40,750 bases of DNA from Stenotrophomonas_A sp036566925 (GTDB lineage: Bacteria; Pseudomonadota; Gammaproteobacteria; Xanthomonadales; Xanthomonadaceae), in the NCBI GenBank assembly GCA_036566925.1, contig DATCVI010000076.1, forward strand, positions 1 to 40,750. Reading direction: 5' to 3'. Every line of letters starts with the position of its first letter. Position 1 is the stretch's first letter. The notes beneath the pieces are model-generated. The model did no database searches. It worked only from the letters and a program-made list of their open reading frames with translations, and had not been told where the DNA came from. Made by a program: the position numbers and the translations under genes. This document shows, piece after piece, positions 33,984 to 40,750 of this stretch.

Positions 33984-34895
33984 TCAAGCAGTGGGGGAGG
34001 TGATTGGTCGTTCCGGCTCCAGCACCAGCAGCAACGAAGCGACCAGCGCCAGCAGCAGGCCGACGATCTTCAGCGGTCCCGGCACCACGCCAGCGAACAG
34101 CAGCGAAAGCGCAGCGGTGACCAGCGGCGCGCCGGCATTGGTGAGCGGGGCGACCACGATCGCCTTGCCGTAGCGGAAGGCATAGACCAGGGCGAGCGCG
34201 CCGATGGCGTTGAGGATCTGGATCGCGGCGGTCATCCACGGCCCGTCCAGGCCGGTGTTGATCGGCTGTTGCCAGTCGGTCATCGACCAGGCCACCGGCA
34301 CCAGCACCAGCGCGCCGACGGTCATGTAGAAGAAGATGCTGTCGGCGTTGACGGTGTTGTTGGCCAGCTTCATGAAGTAGGCCTGCAGGCCCCAGGCCAG
34401 CATGATCAGCAGCGACAGCGCGAACCAGCCCAGGCCTTGCGCGCCGCCACCGAAGGACAGGTCCAGCAGCGGCAGCGACAGCAGCGCCAGGACAATCCCC
34501 AGTGCGCCGAGCTTGCCGGTGCGCTCGCGCAGCAGCAGGAACGACAGCACGATGGTGATCACCGGCGACAGCGAAATGATCGGGAAGATGAAATACGCCG
34601 GGCCCAGGGTGAGCGTACGGAACAGCAGCATCTGGCCACCGGCACCGAGCAGGCCGATCAGCAAGCCGTAGAACATCGCGCGTGGCGTGCGGTCCAGTTG
34701 CCAGCCGCCGCGCCACAGCACGAACAGCGCCGGCGGGATCATGGTCAGCGCCCAGACGCAGTACACCAGCGTGTCCGGGAAGCCGTGTTCGGCCGACAGG
34801 CTCGACAGCGAGCCCCACACCCCCCAGAGCGCCACTACTGCCAGCGCATAGAACAGCCACAAGCGGCGGCCGCCGTTGCCCTGGGCGGCACTCAT
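33984..34895 (-). CDS. DMT/EamA-type inner-membrane permease
   Basis: The 303-residue product has ten hydrophobic segments arranged as two five-helix EamA repeats, the drug/metabolite transporter layout. VVALWGVWGSLSS opens the first repeat, and SPVITIVLSFLLLRERTGKLG ends its fourth and fifth helices with the family's ERxxxxQ-like turn. The start at 34895 overlaps the alpha-galactosidase stop by ATGA. It is the only inner-membrane transporter in this operon, so it is the candidate importer of the released sugar, an unusual job for a DMT protein. The family is secure; the cargo is inferred from position. Confidence 0.85.
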   Translation of the reverse strand: MSAAQGNGGRRLWLFYALAVVALWGVWGSLSSLSAEHGFPDTLVYCVWALTMIPPALFVLWRGGWQLDRTPRAMFYGLLIGLLGAGGQMLLFRTLTLGPAYFIFPIISLSPVITIVLSFLLLRERTGKLGALGIVLALLSLPLLDLSFGGGAQGLGWFALSLLIMLAWGLQAYFMKLANNTVNADSIFFYMTVGALVLVPVAWSMTDWQQPINTGLDGPWMTAAIQILNAIGALALVYAFRYGKAIVVAPLTNAGAPLVTAALSLLFAGVVPGPLKIVGLLLALVASLLLVLEPERPITSPTA

Positions 34896-36973
34896 GCCGG
34901 CACCGCCTGCAGCATCAGGAAGCGCTTGAACCGCGCCGGCAGGAGGTTGTTGCGCGCATCGACGTGACCCAGTTCGGTGTCGTTGAACAGATCGCGCACC
35001 ACGTAGCGGCCGCTGCCGAGCCCGCGCAATTGCACCGGGCCATCCCAGTCGGCGGCATAGAAGGTGTAGTACATGGCGCGGTCCTTGGCGATGGCGTGGG
35101 CTTCGGGTTTGTCGAAGCCGATGTCGTAGAGCTCGCCGCGGTATTCGCCCTTGGGCAGCATGTGGGTCTTGTAGATCTCCAGCCAACGACCCCAGAGCTG
35201 TTCCTTCTCCGGGGTCAGCACGAAGCCGCCCGGCGGCAGCGGCTGGGTCGGGCGGTCGGTGTCGCGCGGCCAGGTGAACTTGGTCGAGATCACCGCGCCG
35301 ATGCCGACGCTGGAAGCGAAGTCGTCACCGCCATCGCTGAGTTCGACATGGTCGCCGGCATAGCTGCTGCTGTCGCCGAACAACGCCTTGACCGACTTGC
35401 CCTTGTGCCGCACCTGCCACGACGAGGTCGGATCGGAAGCAGGGTATTGGTCGGTAGCCGGAAGATTGTGGAAGGCGAACGCAGTGCCGCAGGGGCACAG
35501 TTCGACGACGGCCTGCGGGTTCTCCTCGCGCGCGGCGCGGTGGATGGCGGCCCAGAAATCGGCAAGCTTTTCGAACGAGTCGGTGGGGTGGGCGTGCTTG
35601 TGCGCCGGGTTGTAGCAGGGCGCCACCGCGTTGAGGTGCTGGCCGTCGAGCTTGAGGCCTTCGAAGCCCCAGTCGCCGATGGCCTTGCGGGTCAGGGCGA
35701 CATAGAAGTCGATGGTGGGCTGGTAGGCCGGGCACTGGGTGAAGGCGTTCCACCAGCTCACCTTCTGTACCGACCCCTCCTTGTCCAGCAGCAGCATGTC
35801 CGGGTGGTCGTGCAGCACGTCGCTGCCCGGGTCGCACGCAAGCGGTGCCAGCCACAGGCGCGGGCGCAGGCCCTGCGCCTTCACCGCCTGGACGAAGGCG
35901 CGCATGTCGGCATCGCCGCGTGGGAACTTGCGCGGGTCCAGCTTCCAGTCGCCTTCGTTGGTCTGCCAGCCGTCGTCGAGCACGGCCCATTCGAAGCCCA
36001 TCTCGCGCACCTTGGGCAGGGTGGCGATGATCTGCTCGGTAGTGAAGTCGCGGTCGTAGCCCCAGGCGCACCAGATCGGCGCGAACGCCGATTCCGGCGG
36101 CTGCGGCCCGGTGATGCCCTGGTCGCGCATGAAGCGCTGGTACTGGGTGAGGGCGGGATAGAAATCGCCGCGATGCACGCACAGGAAGGTGCGGTCGGTC
36201 ACCAGGGTGGCGCCGGGTGCCAGGGTCAACGGCTGCTGCGATTCGATCGCGATGACCGCGCCGTCTTCGCTGGCGTGGACCGGCAGGTCGAGCAGGCGCG
36301 GTACGGTTTCGACATGGCCCACGGCCAGCCCAACGTCGCGCCGCCACACGTTCGCCACCGGGGTGCCGCCGCCGTAATCGGAGGCGTCCATCGCCAGGGT
36401 ATTGCGCTGGTCGAAATCCTTGCCGAGCGGCTGGACCCAGTCGCGACGGTCTTCGTGGGTGGCACCGGAGAAGGTCCAGAAGCCGCCTTCGCGGGCGGCG
36501 AGGGTGTGGGCGGCGTTGCGCCAGCCGGTCACCGCCAGCGGCGCGTTGCCACTGTTGCGGTAAGCCACCTGCAACAGGACCAGTCCCGGATAACGCTCGA
36601 ACACAGTGGCGCTGACCTGCTTTTCCAGGCCATTGGCAGCCACGCCTGCAACCACGGTGCGCTTGCCGGCGCCTTGCTTGCCGCCGCGCACGCGCTCGCT
36701 GCGCTGGTCGCGATAGGTGAAGGACTCCACCGCGCCGTCGGCCAGCAATAGCGCCTCGCTGGCGTCGAAGCCAGTGATGGGCTGGCCAAAAGCGCTGACC
36801 TGGGTCCGAAGCGCCGAGTCGAAGGTCAGCGCCACGGTCTGGTCGCCGGCCTGGGCGGCGTGGGCCTGGCCCGCCATCGCGCCGGGGCTGGCCAAGGCCG
36901 GCCAGGGCAGGCTGGCACCGGCCACGGCGCCGCTGACGAGCTTGAGGACGGAACGGCGTCCGATCGGTGGCAT
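34892..36973 (-). CDS. Tat-exported GH36-type alpha-galactosidase-like enzyme
   Basis: The 693-residue product carries a twin-arginine signal (GRRSVLKLVSGAVAG at residues 5-19), an N-terminal beta-supersandwich domain, and a clan GH-D barrel. VLDDGWQTNEGDWKLDPRKF at 331-350 is the family's DDGW region, and GLKLDGQ at 439-445 holds Asp443, the likely nucleophile. The general acid is probably Asp534 or Asp541 in LFGDSSSYAGDH. GH36 includes alpha-galactosidases and alpha-N-acetylgalactosaminidases; with AgaS- and GatZ-like neighbours, GalNAc or galactosamine release is plausible. AAAGG precedes the ATG at 36973. This is the first gene of the minus-strand operon, and it is divergent from the amidohydrolase. 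Confidence 0.85.
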   Translation of the reverse strand: MPPIGRRSVLKLVSGAVAGASLPWPALASPGAMAGQAHAAQAGDQTVALTFDSALRTQVSAFGQPITGFDASEALLLADGAVESFTYRDQRSERVRGGKQGAGKRTVVAGVAANGLEKQVSATVFERYPGLVLLQVAYRNSGNAPLAVTGWRNAAHTLAAREGGFWTFSGATHEDRRDWVQPLGKDFDQRNTLAMDASDYGGGTPVANVWRRDVGLAVGHVETVPRLLDLPVHASEDGAVIAIESQQPLTLAPGATLVTDRTFLCVHRGDFYPALTQYQRFMRDQGITGPQPPESAFAPIWCAWGYDRDFTTEQIIATLPKVREMGFEWAVLDDGWQTNEGDWKLDPRKFPRGDADMRAFVQAVKAQGLRPRLWLAPLACDPGSDVLHDHPDMLLLDKEGSVQKVSWWNAFTQCPAYQPTIDFYVALTRKAIGDWGFEGLKLDGQHLNAVAPCYNPAHKHAHPTDSFEKLADFWAAIHRAAREENPQAVVELCPCGTAFAFHNLPATDQYPASDPTSSWQVRHKGKSVKALFGDSSSYAGDHVELSDGGDDFASSVGIGAVISTKFTWPRDTDRPTQPLPPGGFVLTPEKEQLWGRWLEIYKTHMLPKGEYRGELYDIGFDKPEAHAIAKDRAMYYTFYAADWDGPVQLRGLGSGRYVVRDLFNDTELGHVDARNNLLPARFKRFLMLQAVPA

Positions 36974-37027
36974 ATAACCTTTCCCGCTACAAGGTAGTCC
37001 GATTCTGGTGCAACGACAGCACTGGAT

Positions 37028-37043
37028 GCAACACTTTTGTTGC
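37028..37043. promoter_or_regulatory. GCAACA-N4-TGTTGC palindrome in divergent intergenic region
   Basis: A perfect six-base inverted repeat with spacer CTTT lies between the GH36-like and amidohydrolase genes. TGCAAC recurs 18 bases away at 37009-37014. This is the only dyad of this quality in the 121-base gap, so it is a good candidate operator for both divergent genes. Confidence 0.45.
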
Positions 37044-37060
37044 GATATGTTGTACTTAAG

Positions 37061-37067
37061 TTTCGTT
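37061..37067 (+). promoter_or_regulatory. TTTCGTT box
   Basis: TTTCGTT matches the boxes found upstream of the DeoR regulator and the second TonB receptor, and a one-base variant TTTTGTT occurs at 37035-37041. This suggests that the AgaR-like regulator also controls this divergent pair. One seven-base match alone is weak. Confidence 0.35.
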
Positions 37068-37094
37068 ACATTACCGAGGCACAGGAGGATGACG

Positions 37095-38231
37095 ATGCGC
37101 GTGAACCCCGATCCCCGTCCCGCCGCGCTCGCGGCCGGCCTTTGTGCGGCCCTGGCGTGCAGTGCGCTGGCGGCGGCGCCACCCGCCGGCAAGACGGCCG
37201 ACCCCAAGGCTGAAACCGCCACCTACGGGATGGCCGACTTCACCCGGGTCCGCAAGTACGACGCGCACGTGCACTACAACGTGGCCGACCCGGCGTTCCT
37301 GGAGATCGCGCGCGAGGACGGCTTCGAGTTGATGACCATCAACGTCGACTATCCGGACTTCCCGGCGCTGGACACGCAGCGCGAGGTGGCGCTCGCGGAG
37401 CACCGCGCCGATCCCGCCCGCATCCATTGGGCGGCAACGTTCTCTATGCACGGCTTCACCCAGCCAGGCTGGGCGGCAAAGGCCGAAGCCAGCCTGCGCG
37501 AGGACGTCGGCCGCGGCGCTACCGCGGTGAAGATCTGGAAGAACGTGGGCATGGTGGAGAAGGACGCGCAAGGCAACCTCATCATGCTCGACGACCCCGC
37601 GCTGGCGCCGGTCGCCGAGTACGTGCGCGAGCTGGACGTGGCGCTGATCGGCCACCAGGGCGAGCCGCACAATTGCTGGCTGCCGCTTTCGCAGATGACC
37701 ACCGAGAACGACCGCGAGTATTTCGGCAATCACCCGCAGTACCACATGTACCTGCACCCGGATCAGCCCAGCTACGACGCACAAATGGCCGCCCGCGACC
37801 GCTTCGTCGCCGCGCATCCAAAGCTGCGTTTCGTCGGCGCGCACATGGCCAGCCTGGAGTACGACGTCGACCGCCTGGCCGCGTTCCTGGACCGTTTCCC
37901 CAATGCCTCGGTGGACCTGGCCGCGCGCATGGGCCAGGTGCAATACCAGTCGCTGCGCGACTACAAGAAGGTGCGCGACTTTTTCATTCGCTACCAGGAC
38001 CGGCTGATGTACGGCACCGACCTGACCTACGAACCGGGCGGCGATCCGGCTGAATTCAAGCGCAGTGCCGACACGGTGTGGCGTTCGGACTGGCAATACC
38101 TGGCCACAGGCGAGACCCAGCGCGTGGATACGGTGAAGGCCGATGTGCCTGGACTGGCGCTGCCGCGCGCGGTCATCGACAAGATCTACTACAACAACGC
38201 GGTGCGCGAGTTTCGCGCGCGCAAGCGCTGA
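37095..38231 (+). CDS. secreted amidohydrolase-family (TIM-barrel) hydrolase
   Basis: The 378-residue product has a signal peptide (about 1-28) and an amidohydrolase_2-type metal-dependent barrel. Metal ligands are visible: His58 and His60 in KYDAHVHYN, His187 in IGHQGEPH, His250 in FVGAHMAS and Asp309 in YGTDLTY. Related proteins include lactonases and decarboxylases, usually cytoplasmic, so export is unusual. The ATG at 37095 was chosen over the one six bases earlier because AGGAGG ends directly before the earlier ATG and is correctly spaced only for this one. It is divergent from the GH36-like operon and convergent with the regulator. The substrate is unknown; a sugar lactone or an N-acyl sugar derivative would fit the context. 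Confidence 0.82.
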   Translation: MRVNPDPRPAALAAGLCAALACSALAAAPPAGKTADPKAETATYGMADFTRVRKYDAHVHYNVADPAFLEIAREDGFELMTINVDYPDFPALDTQREVALAEHRADPARIHWAATFSMHGFTQPGWAAKAEASLREDVGRGATAVKIWKNVGMVEKDAQGNLIMLDDPALAPVAEYVRELDVALIGHQGEPHNCWLPLSQMTTENDREYFGNHPQYHMYLHPDQPSYDAQMAARDRFVAAHPKLRFVGAHMASLEYDVDRLAAFLDRFPNASVDLAARMGQVQYQSLRDYKKVRDFFIRYQDRLMYGTDLTYEPGGDPAEFKRSADTVWRSDWQYLATGETQRVDTVKADVPGLALPRAVIDKIYYNNAVREFRARKR

Positions 38232-38243
38232 GTGTGCCGGCAC

Positions 38244-38263
38244 GGCGCGGCCGATGCCGCGCC
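38244..38263. terminator. bidirectional terminator-like hairpin
   Basis: A perfect eight-base inverted repeat (GGCGCGGC at 38244-38251, GCCGCGCC at 38256-38263) with loop CGAT lies between the convergent amidohydrolase and DeoR-family genes. There is an AAAA run on its right, which is a T-run on the minus strand but on the wrong side of the stem for that direction. Confidence 0.5.
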
Positions 38264-38272
38264 AAAACCGCC

Positions 38273-39052
38273 TCAGGCCAGCCGCAGTTCGAAGCCGAGC
38301 TGCTCGCTGGCCTGGCGGATCTCGGCCGGGGCGTCGCGGTCGGTGATGAGCATGTCCAGCTCGCCCAGCGCGATGATCCGGTGCAGGCAGATCTTGCCGA
38401 ACTTGGAGCTGTCGGTGATCGCCACCACCTGGCGCGCGGCCTCGACCATCTTGCGGTTGAGCATGGCTTCCGGCTCGTAGTGCGTGGTGATGCCGCGCTC
38501 CAGGTCGAAGCCGTCCACGCCCAGGAACAGCCGGTCCACGTGCAGGGCATCGAGCGCCTCTACCGTGAGGCCGCCATAGAAGGCCATGTTCTTGCGCCGC
38601 AGTTCGCCACCCAGCATCACCAGCCGGATGTTGCTCTTGGGGCTGAGCACGCTGAGCACGCCGAAATCGTTGGTGACCACGGTGACTTCGACATTGGCCA
38701 GGGCTTCGGCCAACTGCATCGCGGTGGTGCCGGAGTCGATGGCGATGGTGTCGCCGGGCTTGACCAGGGTGGCGGCGAGCTGGCCGATGCGGCGCTTTTC
38801 GTCGAGGTGGACGGTGCGCTTGGCTTCGTAGGGCGGCTCGGCCGCGGTGCCGCCGACGGCGAGGCTGTCGATCGCGCCGCCATAGGCGCGCGCCATCACG
38901 CCGCGCTCGGACAGGTAACGAAGGTCCTTGCGCACCGTTTGCATGCTGACGCCGAAACGGCTGGCCAGCGCGGCGACCTGCACGCTGCCGTGCTGGCGGA
39001 CCAATTCGCTGATCTGCAGACGTCGTTGGCTGGTGTCGCGGGTTACGGACAT
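38273..39052 (-). CDS. DeoR-family (AgaR-like) sugar regulator
   Basis: The 259-residue product has the DeoR winged helix (residues 8-60, with VAALASRFGVSMQTVRKDLR at 26-45) and the DeoRC sugar-phosphate domain with the D(S)GTT motif IAIDSGTTAMQLAE, VVTNDFGVLSVL, LGGELRRKN, and the C-terminal VVAITDSSKFGK. DeoR proteins bind phosphosugars, and AgaR of this family represses GalNAc genes in enterobacteria. TTTCGTT repeats in the adjacent intergenic region match the TTTC-rich AgaR operator style. GGAGGG precedes the ATG at 39052. It is divergent from the second TonB receptor. Control of the whole right-hand locus is inferred. Confidence 0.88.
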   Translation of the reverse strand: MSVTRDTSQRRLQISELVRQHGSVQVAALASRFGVSMQTVRKDLRYLSERGVMARAYGGAIDSLAVGGTAAEPPYEAKRTVHLDEKRRIGQLAATLVKPGDTIAIDSGTTAMQLAEALANVEVTVVTNDFGVLSVLSPKSNIRLVMLGGELRRKNMAFYGGLTVEALDALHVDRLFLGVDGFDLERGITTHYEPEAMLNRKMVEAARQVVAITDSSKFGKICLHRIIALGELDMLITDRDAPAEIRQASEQLGFELRLA

Positions 39053-39086
39053 GGGGTCCCTCCTTGTCGGGCGCGAGTATGAGTCA

Positions 39087-39143
39087 TTTCGTTAAATTTC
39101 GCTATTGCTACAAAACGAAACATCCGATACGCTCGGTTTCGTT
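39087..39143. promoter_or_regulatory. cluster of TTTCGTT boxes (probable AgaR-type operators) with receptor promoter
   Basis: TTTCGTT at 39087-39093, TTTCGCT at 39097-39103 (ten bases later, one turn), the inverted AACGAAA at 39114-39120 and TTTCGTT at 39137-39143 sit between the divergent regulator and receptor. A candidate receptor promoter, TTGCTA (39105-39110), 17 bases, TACGCT (39128-39133), has one box in its spacer and one at the expected start point. That arrangement fits repression. Confidence 0.55.
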
Positions 39144-39185
39144 GTCTTAGCTAGCAAGTTATCACCGTCTTGGGAGGAGAGACCC

Positions 39186-40750
39186 GTGGAGACTGCACCG
39201 CTACACCGCACGATGCTTTGTCGAGGCATCACCCTGGCCCTGCTGATGCCTTTTGGCGCCCTCGCGCAGACCGCCCCGGACTCGGCGCCCGCCGATCCCG
39301 CCCCCGCCACCGATGCGACCACGCTGGATGCGGTCACCGTCACCGGCGTACGCGCCAGCCTGGCGCGTTCGGTCGAACTCAAGCGCAGCGCCTCGACCGT
39401 GCAGGACTCGATCACCGCGTTGGAGCTCGGCAAGTTCCCGGACGACAACGTCGCCGATTCGCTCAGCCACATCACCGGCGTGGCGATCAGCCGCACCGCC
39501 GGCGGCGAGGGCCAGTCGGTCAGCGTCCGCGGCCTAGGCCCCGAATACACGCTTACTACTTTCAACGGTCGCATCCTGGCGACGGATGGGCCCGGCCGCG
39601 ACTTCGCCTTCGACGTGCTGCCGGCCGATGTGATCAGCGGCGCCGACGTCATCAAAGGTGCCGAGGCCGGGCTGACCGAAGGCGCCATCGGCGGCCTGGT
39701 CAACCTGCGCTCGGCCAGTCCGTTCGACGACAAGGGCCAGCACGCGGTCCTGCGCGTGGAAGGCGATCGCAACACCATGTCCGACCTCAACGGCACCAAG
39801 TACTCGGGCGTCTACAGCAACACCTTCGCCGACGACACGGTCGGCATCCTGCTCGGCGCGGTCTATGCCGACCGTACCGACCGCACCGACGTGGCCGGCA
39901 ACGACGGCGGCTGGACCCGCAACCCGGATCCGAGCGACCCGAGCTGGGGCGGCAATGCCTGGGGCGGCAACATCGACCTCAACGACAATGGCGAACTTGA
40001 CCCCGACGAATACGGCCTGATCGCCCCCGGGCAGTTCCGGGTTGGTTCGATCATGGAAGACAAGAAGCGTCGTGCCTACACCGGCAAGTTCGAATGGCGA
40101 CCCAGCGACAGCTTTCGCCTGACCATCGACGGCCTCAAGACCAAGCTGGATTCGCCGCAGGTCAGCTACCAGCAGTCCTACTACCCGCTGTTCTCGCCCG
40201 GCCGCTGGTCGAACATCCAGGTGAACAACGGCATCGTCACCAGCTTCGACATGACCAACCCGGACCCGGAGATGCGGCTTAATCCGGAGCTGCTCAACCA
40301 GACCACCTACCGCGTGGTCGACACCGACCTGTACGGCGCCAACGCGCGCTGGCAGGTAAGCGACGACTTCGCCATCACCGGCGACTTCTACCGTTCGACC
40401 TCGCAGCGTACTTCCGGCGGCCTGGATACCTACGTCGTGCTGCGCATGAACCAGCCCAACAGCGCGCATATTTCGCTCAGCGGCCAGGCCGTGCCGAACG
40501 TCGGCATCAATTTCGACGATGGCCGCGAGTGGATCCAGGGGCTGGAGAACGGCGACTTCAACGAGAGCGATTTCGACACCCACTACTTCGGCTTGTCCGG
40601 TGACAATATCCAGGACGAGATCAACGGCGGTACGTTGAGCGGCGACTTGTTCCTGGGCAAGTGGAACGTGGATCACGTCAAGTTCGGCGTCAGCCTGACC
40701 GACCGCCGCAAGACCCGCGACCTGGTCAACAATGCCTTCAACGGCGGCGA
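39186..40750 (+). CDS. TonB-dependent outer-membrane receptor (3' end beyond window)
   Basis: The frame is open from a GTG at 39186 to the right edge, 521 codons, so the gene is incomplete. The start follows GGGAGGAGAG; an in-frame ATG at 39213 is an alternative. A signal peptide ends at FGALAQ near residue 28. An Ala/Pro linker and the TonB box-like LDAVTVTGVRAS follow. The plug has DSLSHITGVAISR, VSVRGLGPEYTLTTFNGR and a GAIGGLVNLRSA end, all typical of carbohydrate receptors of the Caulobacter/Xanthomonas type. The beginning of the barrel is present. Residues 264-275 (DLNDNGELDPDE) match an EF-hand loop. Divergence from the AgaR-like gene suggests import of an amino-sugar glycoside or oligosaccharide. 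Confidence 0.9.
   Translation, partial: METAPLHRTMLCRGITLALLMPFGALAQTAPDSAPADPAPATDATTLDAVTVTGVRASLARSVELKRSASTVQDSITALELGKFPDDNVADSLSHITGVAISRTAGGEGQSVSVRGLGPEYTLTTFNGRILATDGPGRDFAFDVLPADVISGADVIKGAEAGLTEGAIGGLVNLRSASPFDDKGQHAVLRVEGDRNTMSDLNGTKYSGVYSNTFADDTVGILLGAVYADRTDRTDVAGNDGGWTRNPDPSDPSWGGNAWGGNIDLNDNGELDPDEYGLIAPGQFRVGSIMEDKKRRAYTGKFEWRPSDSFRLTIDGLKTKLDSPQVSYQQSYYPLFSPGRWSNIQVNNGIVTSFDMTNPDPEMRLNPELLNQTTYRVVDTDLYGANARWQVSDDFAITGDFYRSTSQRTSGGLDTYVVLRMNQPNSAHISLSGQAVPNVGINFDDGREWIQGLENGDFNESDFDTHYFGLSGDNIQDEINGGTLSGDLFLGKWNVDHVKFGVSLTDRRKTRDLVNNAFNGG

Noticed and set aside
34682..36751. A 689-codon plus-strand open frame opposite the GH36-like gene.
   Set aside because: It is an antisense shadow; the minus strand carries a Tat signal and the DDGW and LDGQ motifs.
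1..40750. CRISPR arrays, tRNA or rRNA genes, insertion sequences, phage genes.
   Set aside because: No regularly spaced repeats, cloverleaf-like clusters, transposase or phage motifs were recognised on reading; a covariance-model scan would be needed to exclude small RNAs.

Overview
The window looks like a high-GC gammaproteobacterial chromosome, most likely Xanthomonadaceae (Xanthomonas, Stenotrophomonas, Lysobacter, Luteimonas or Pseudoxanthomonas group). The reasons are strong G/C bias at third codon positions with very long antisense open frames, TonB-dependent receptors of the type that group uses for carbohydrate uptake, and GntR- and DeoR-type sugar regulators beside them. This placement is inferred from gene content, not from a marker gene. 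I saw no rRNA, tRNA, CRISPR array, insertion sequence or prophage gene.

Layout. (1) 1-4543, housekeeping and accessory genes: a YbjQ-like protein, a multi-pass membrane protein, a class A flavoprotein monooxygenase divergent from a MarR regulator with two operator-like sites, and a small membrane protein. (2) 4585-16367, an alginate-utilisation locus. It holds a GntR/FadR regulator, a TonB receptor, and a divergent operon of PL6 alginate lyase, PL17 oligoalginate lyase, MFS uronate transporter, SDR reductase and a secreted SGNH esterase. Start/stop overlaps couple PL6 to PL17 and PL17 to the MFS gene. The expected flow is outer-membrane uptake, cleavage to the unsaturated monouronate, import, then reduction to 2-keto-3-deoxygluconate. 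The KDG kinase and aldolase are not in the window. (3) 16448-25335, a giant cyclic beta-1,2-glucan synthase (GT84 plus GH94) coupled to a 73-residue protein. (4) 25443-30414, mixed genes: a decayed Fic gene ending at a strong hairpin, an ExbD with no ExbB beside it, a membrane protein with a C-terminal domain of unknown function, an S41 peptidase-like protein and a soluble GAF histidine kinase.

(5) 30569-40750, a second sugar locus. A tightly packed minus-strand operon encodes a Tat-exported GH36 alpha-galactosidase-like enzyme, a DMT permease, a GatZ/KbaZ-family protein, an AgaS-type sugar isomerase/deaminase and a BadF-type sugar kinase. A secreted amidohydrolase is divergent from it. An AgaR-like DeoR regulator is divergent from a second TonB receptor that runs off the right edge. 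Read together this suggests uptake of an alpha-galactosaminide or GalNAc glycoside, kinase phosphorylation, AgaS conversion to tagatose 6-phosphate, and GatZ-dependent entry into central metabolism. No catalytic aldolase (GatY/KbaY) and no GalNAc-6-phosphate deacetylase is present here, so the pathway is either completed elsewhere or is a variant.

The most interesting items are that possible aldolase-free galactosamine route, the pairing of a complete alginate operon with a secreted esterase (suggesting acetylated bacterial alginate as substrate), paired operators in several intergenic regions, and a fic gene that has shrunk by apparent in-frame deletions while keeping both its inhibitory and its active-site motifs.
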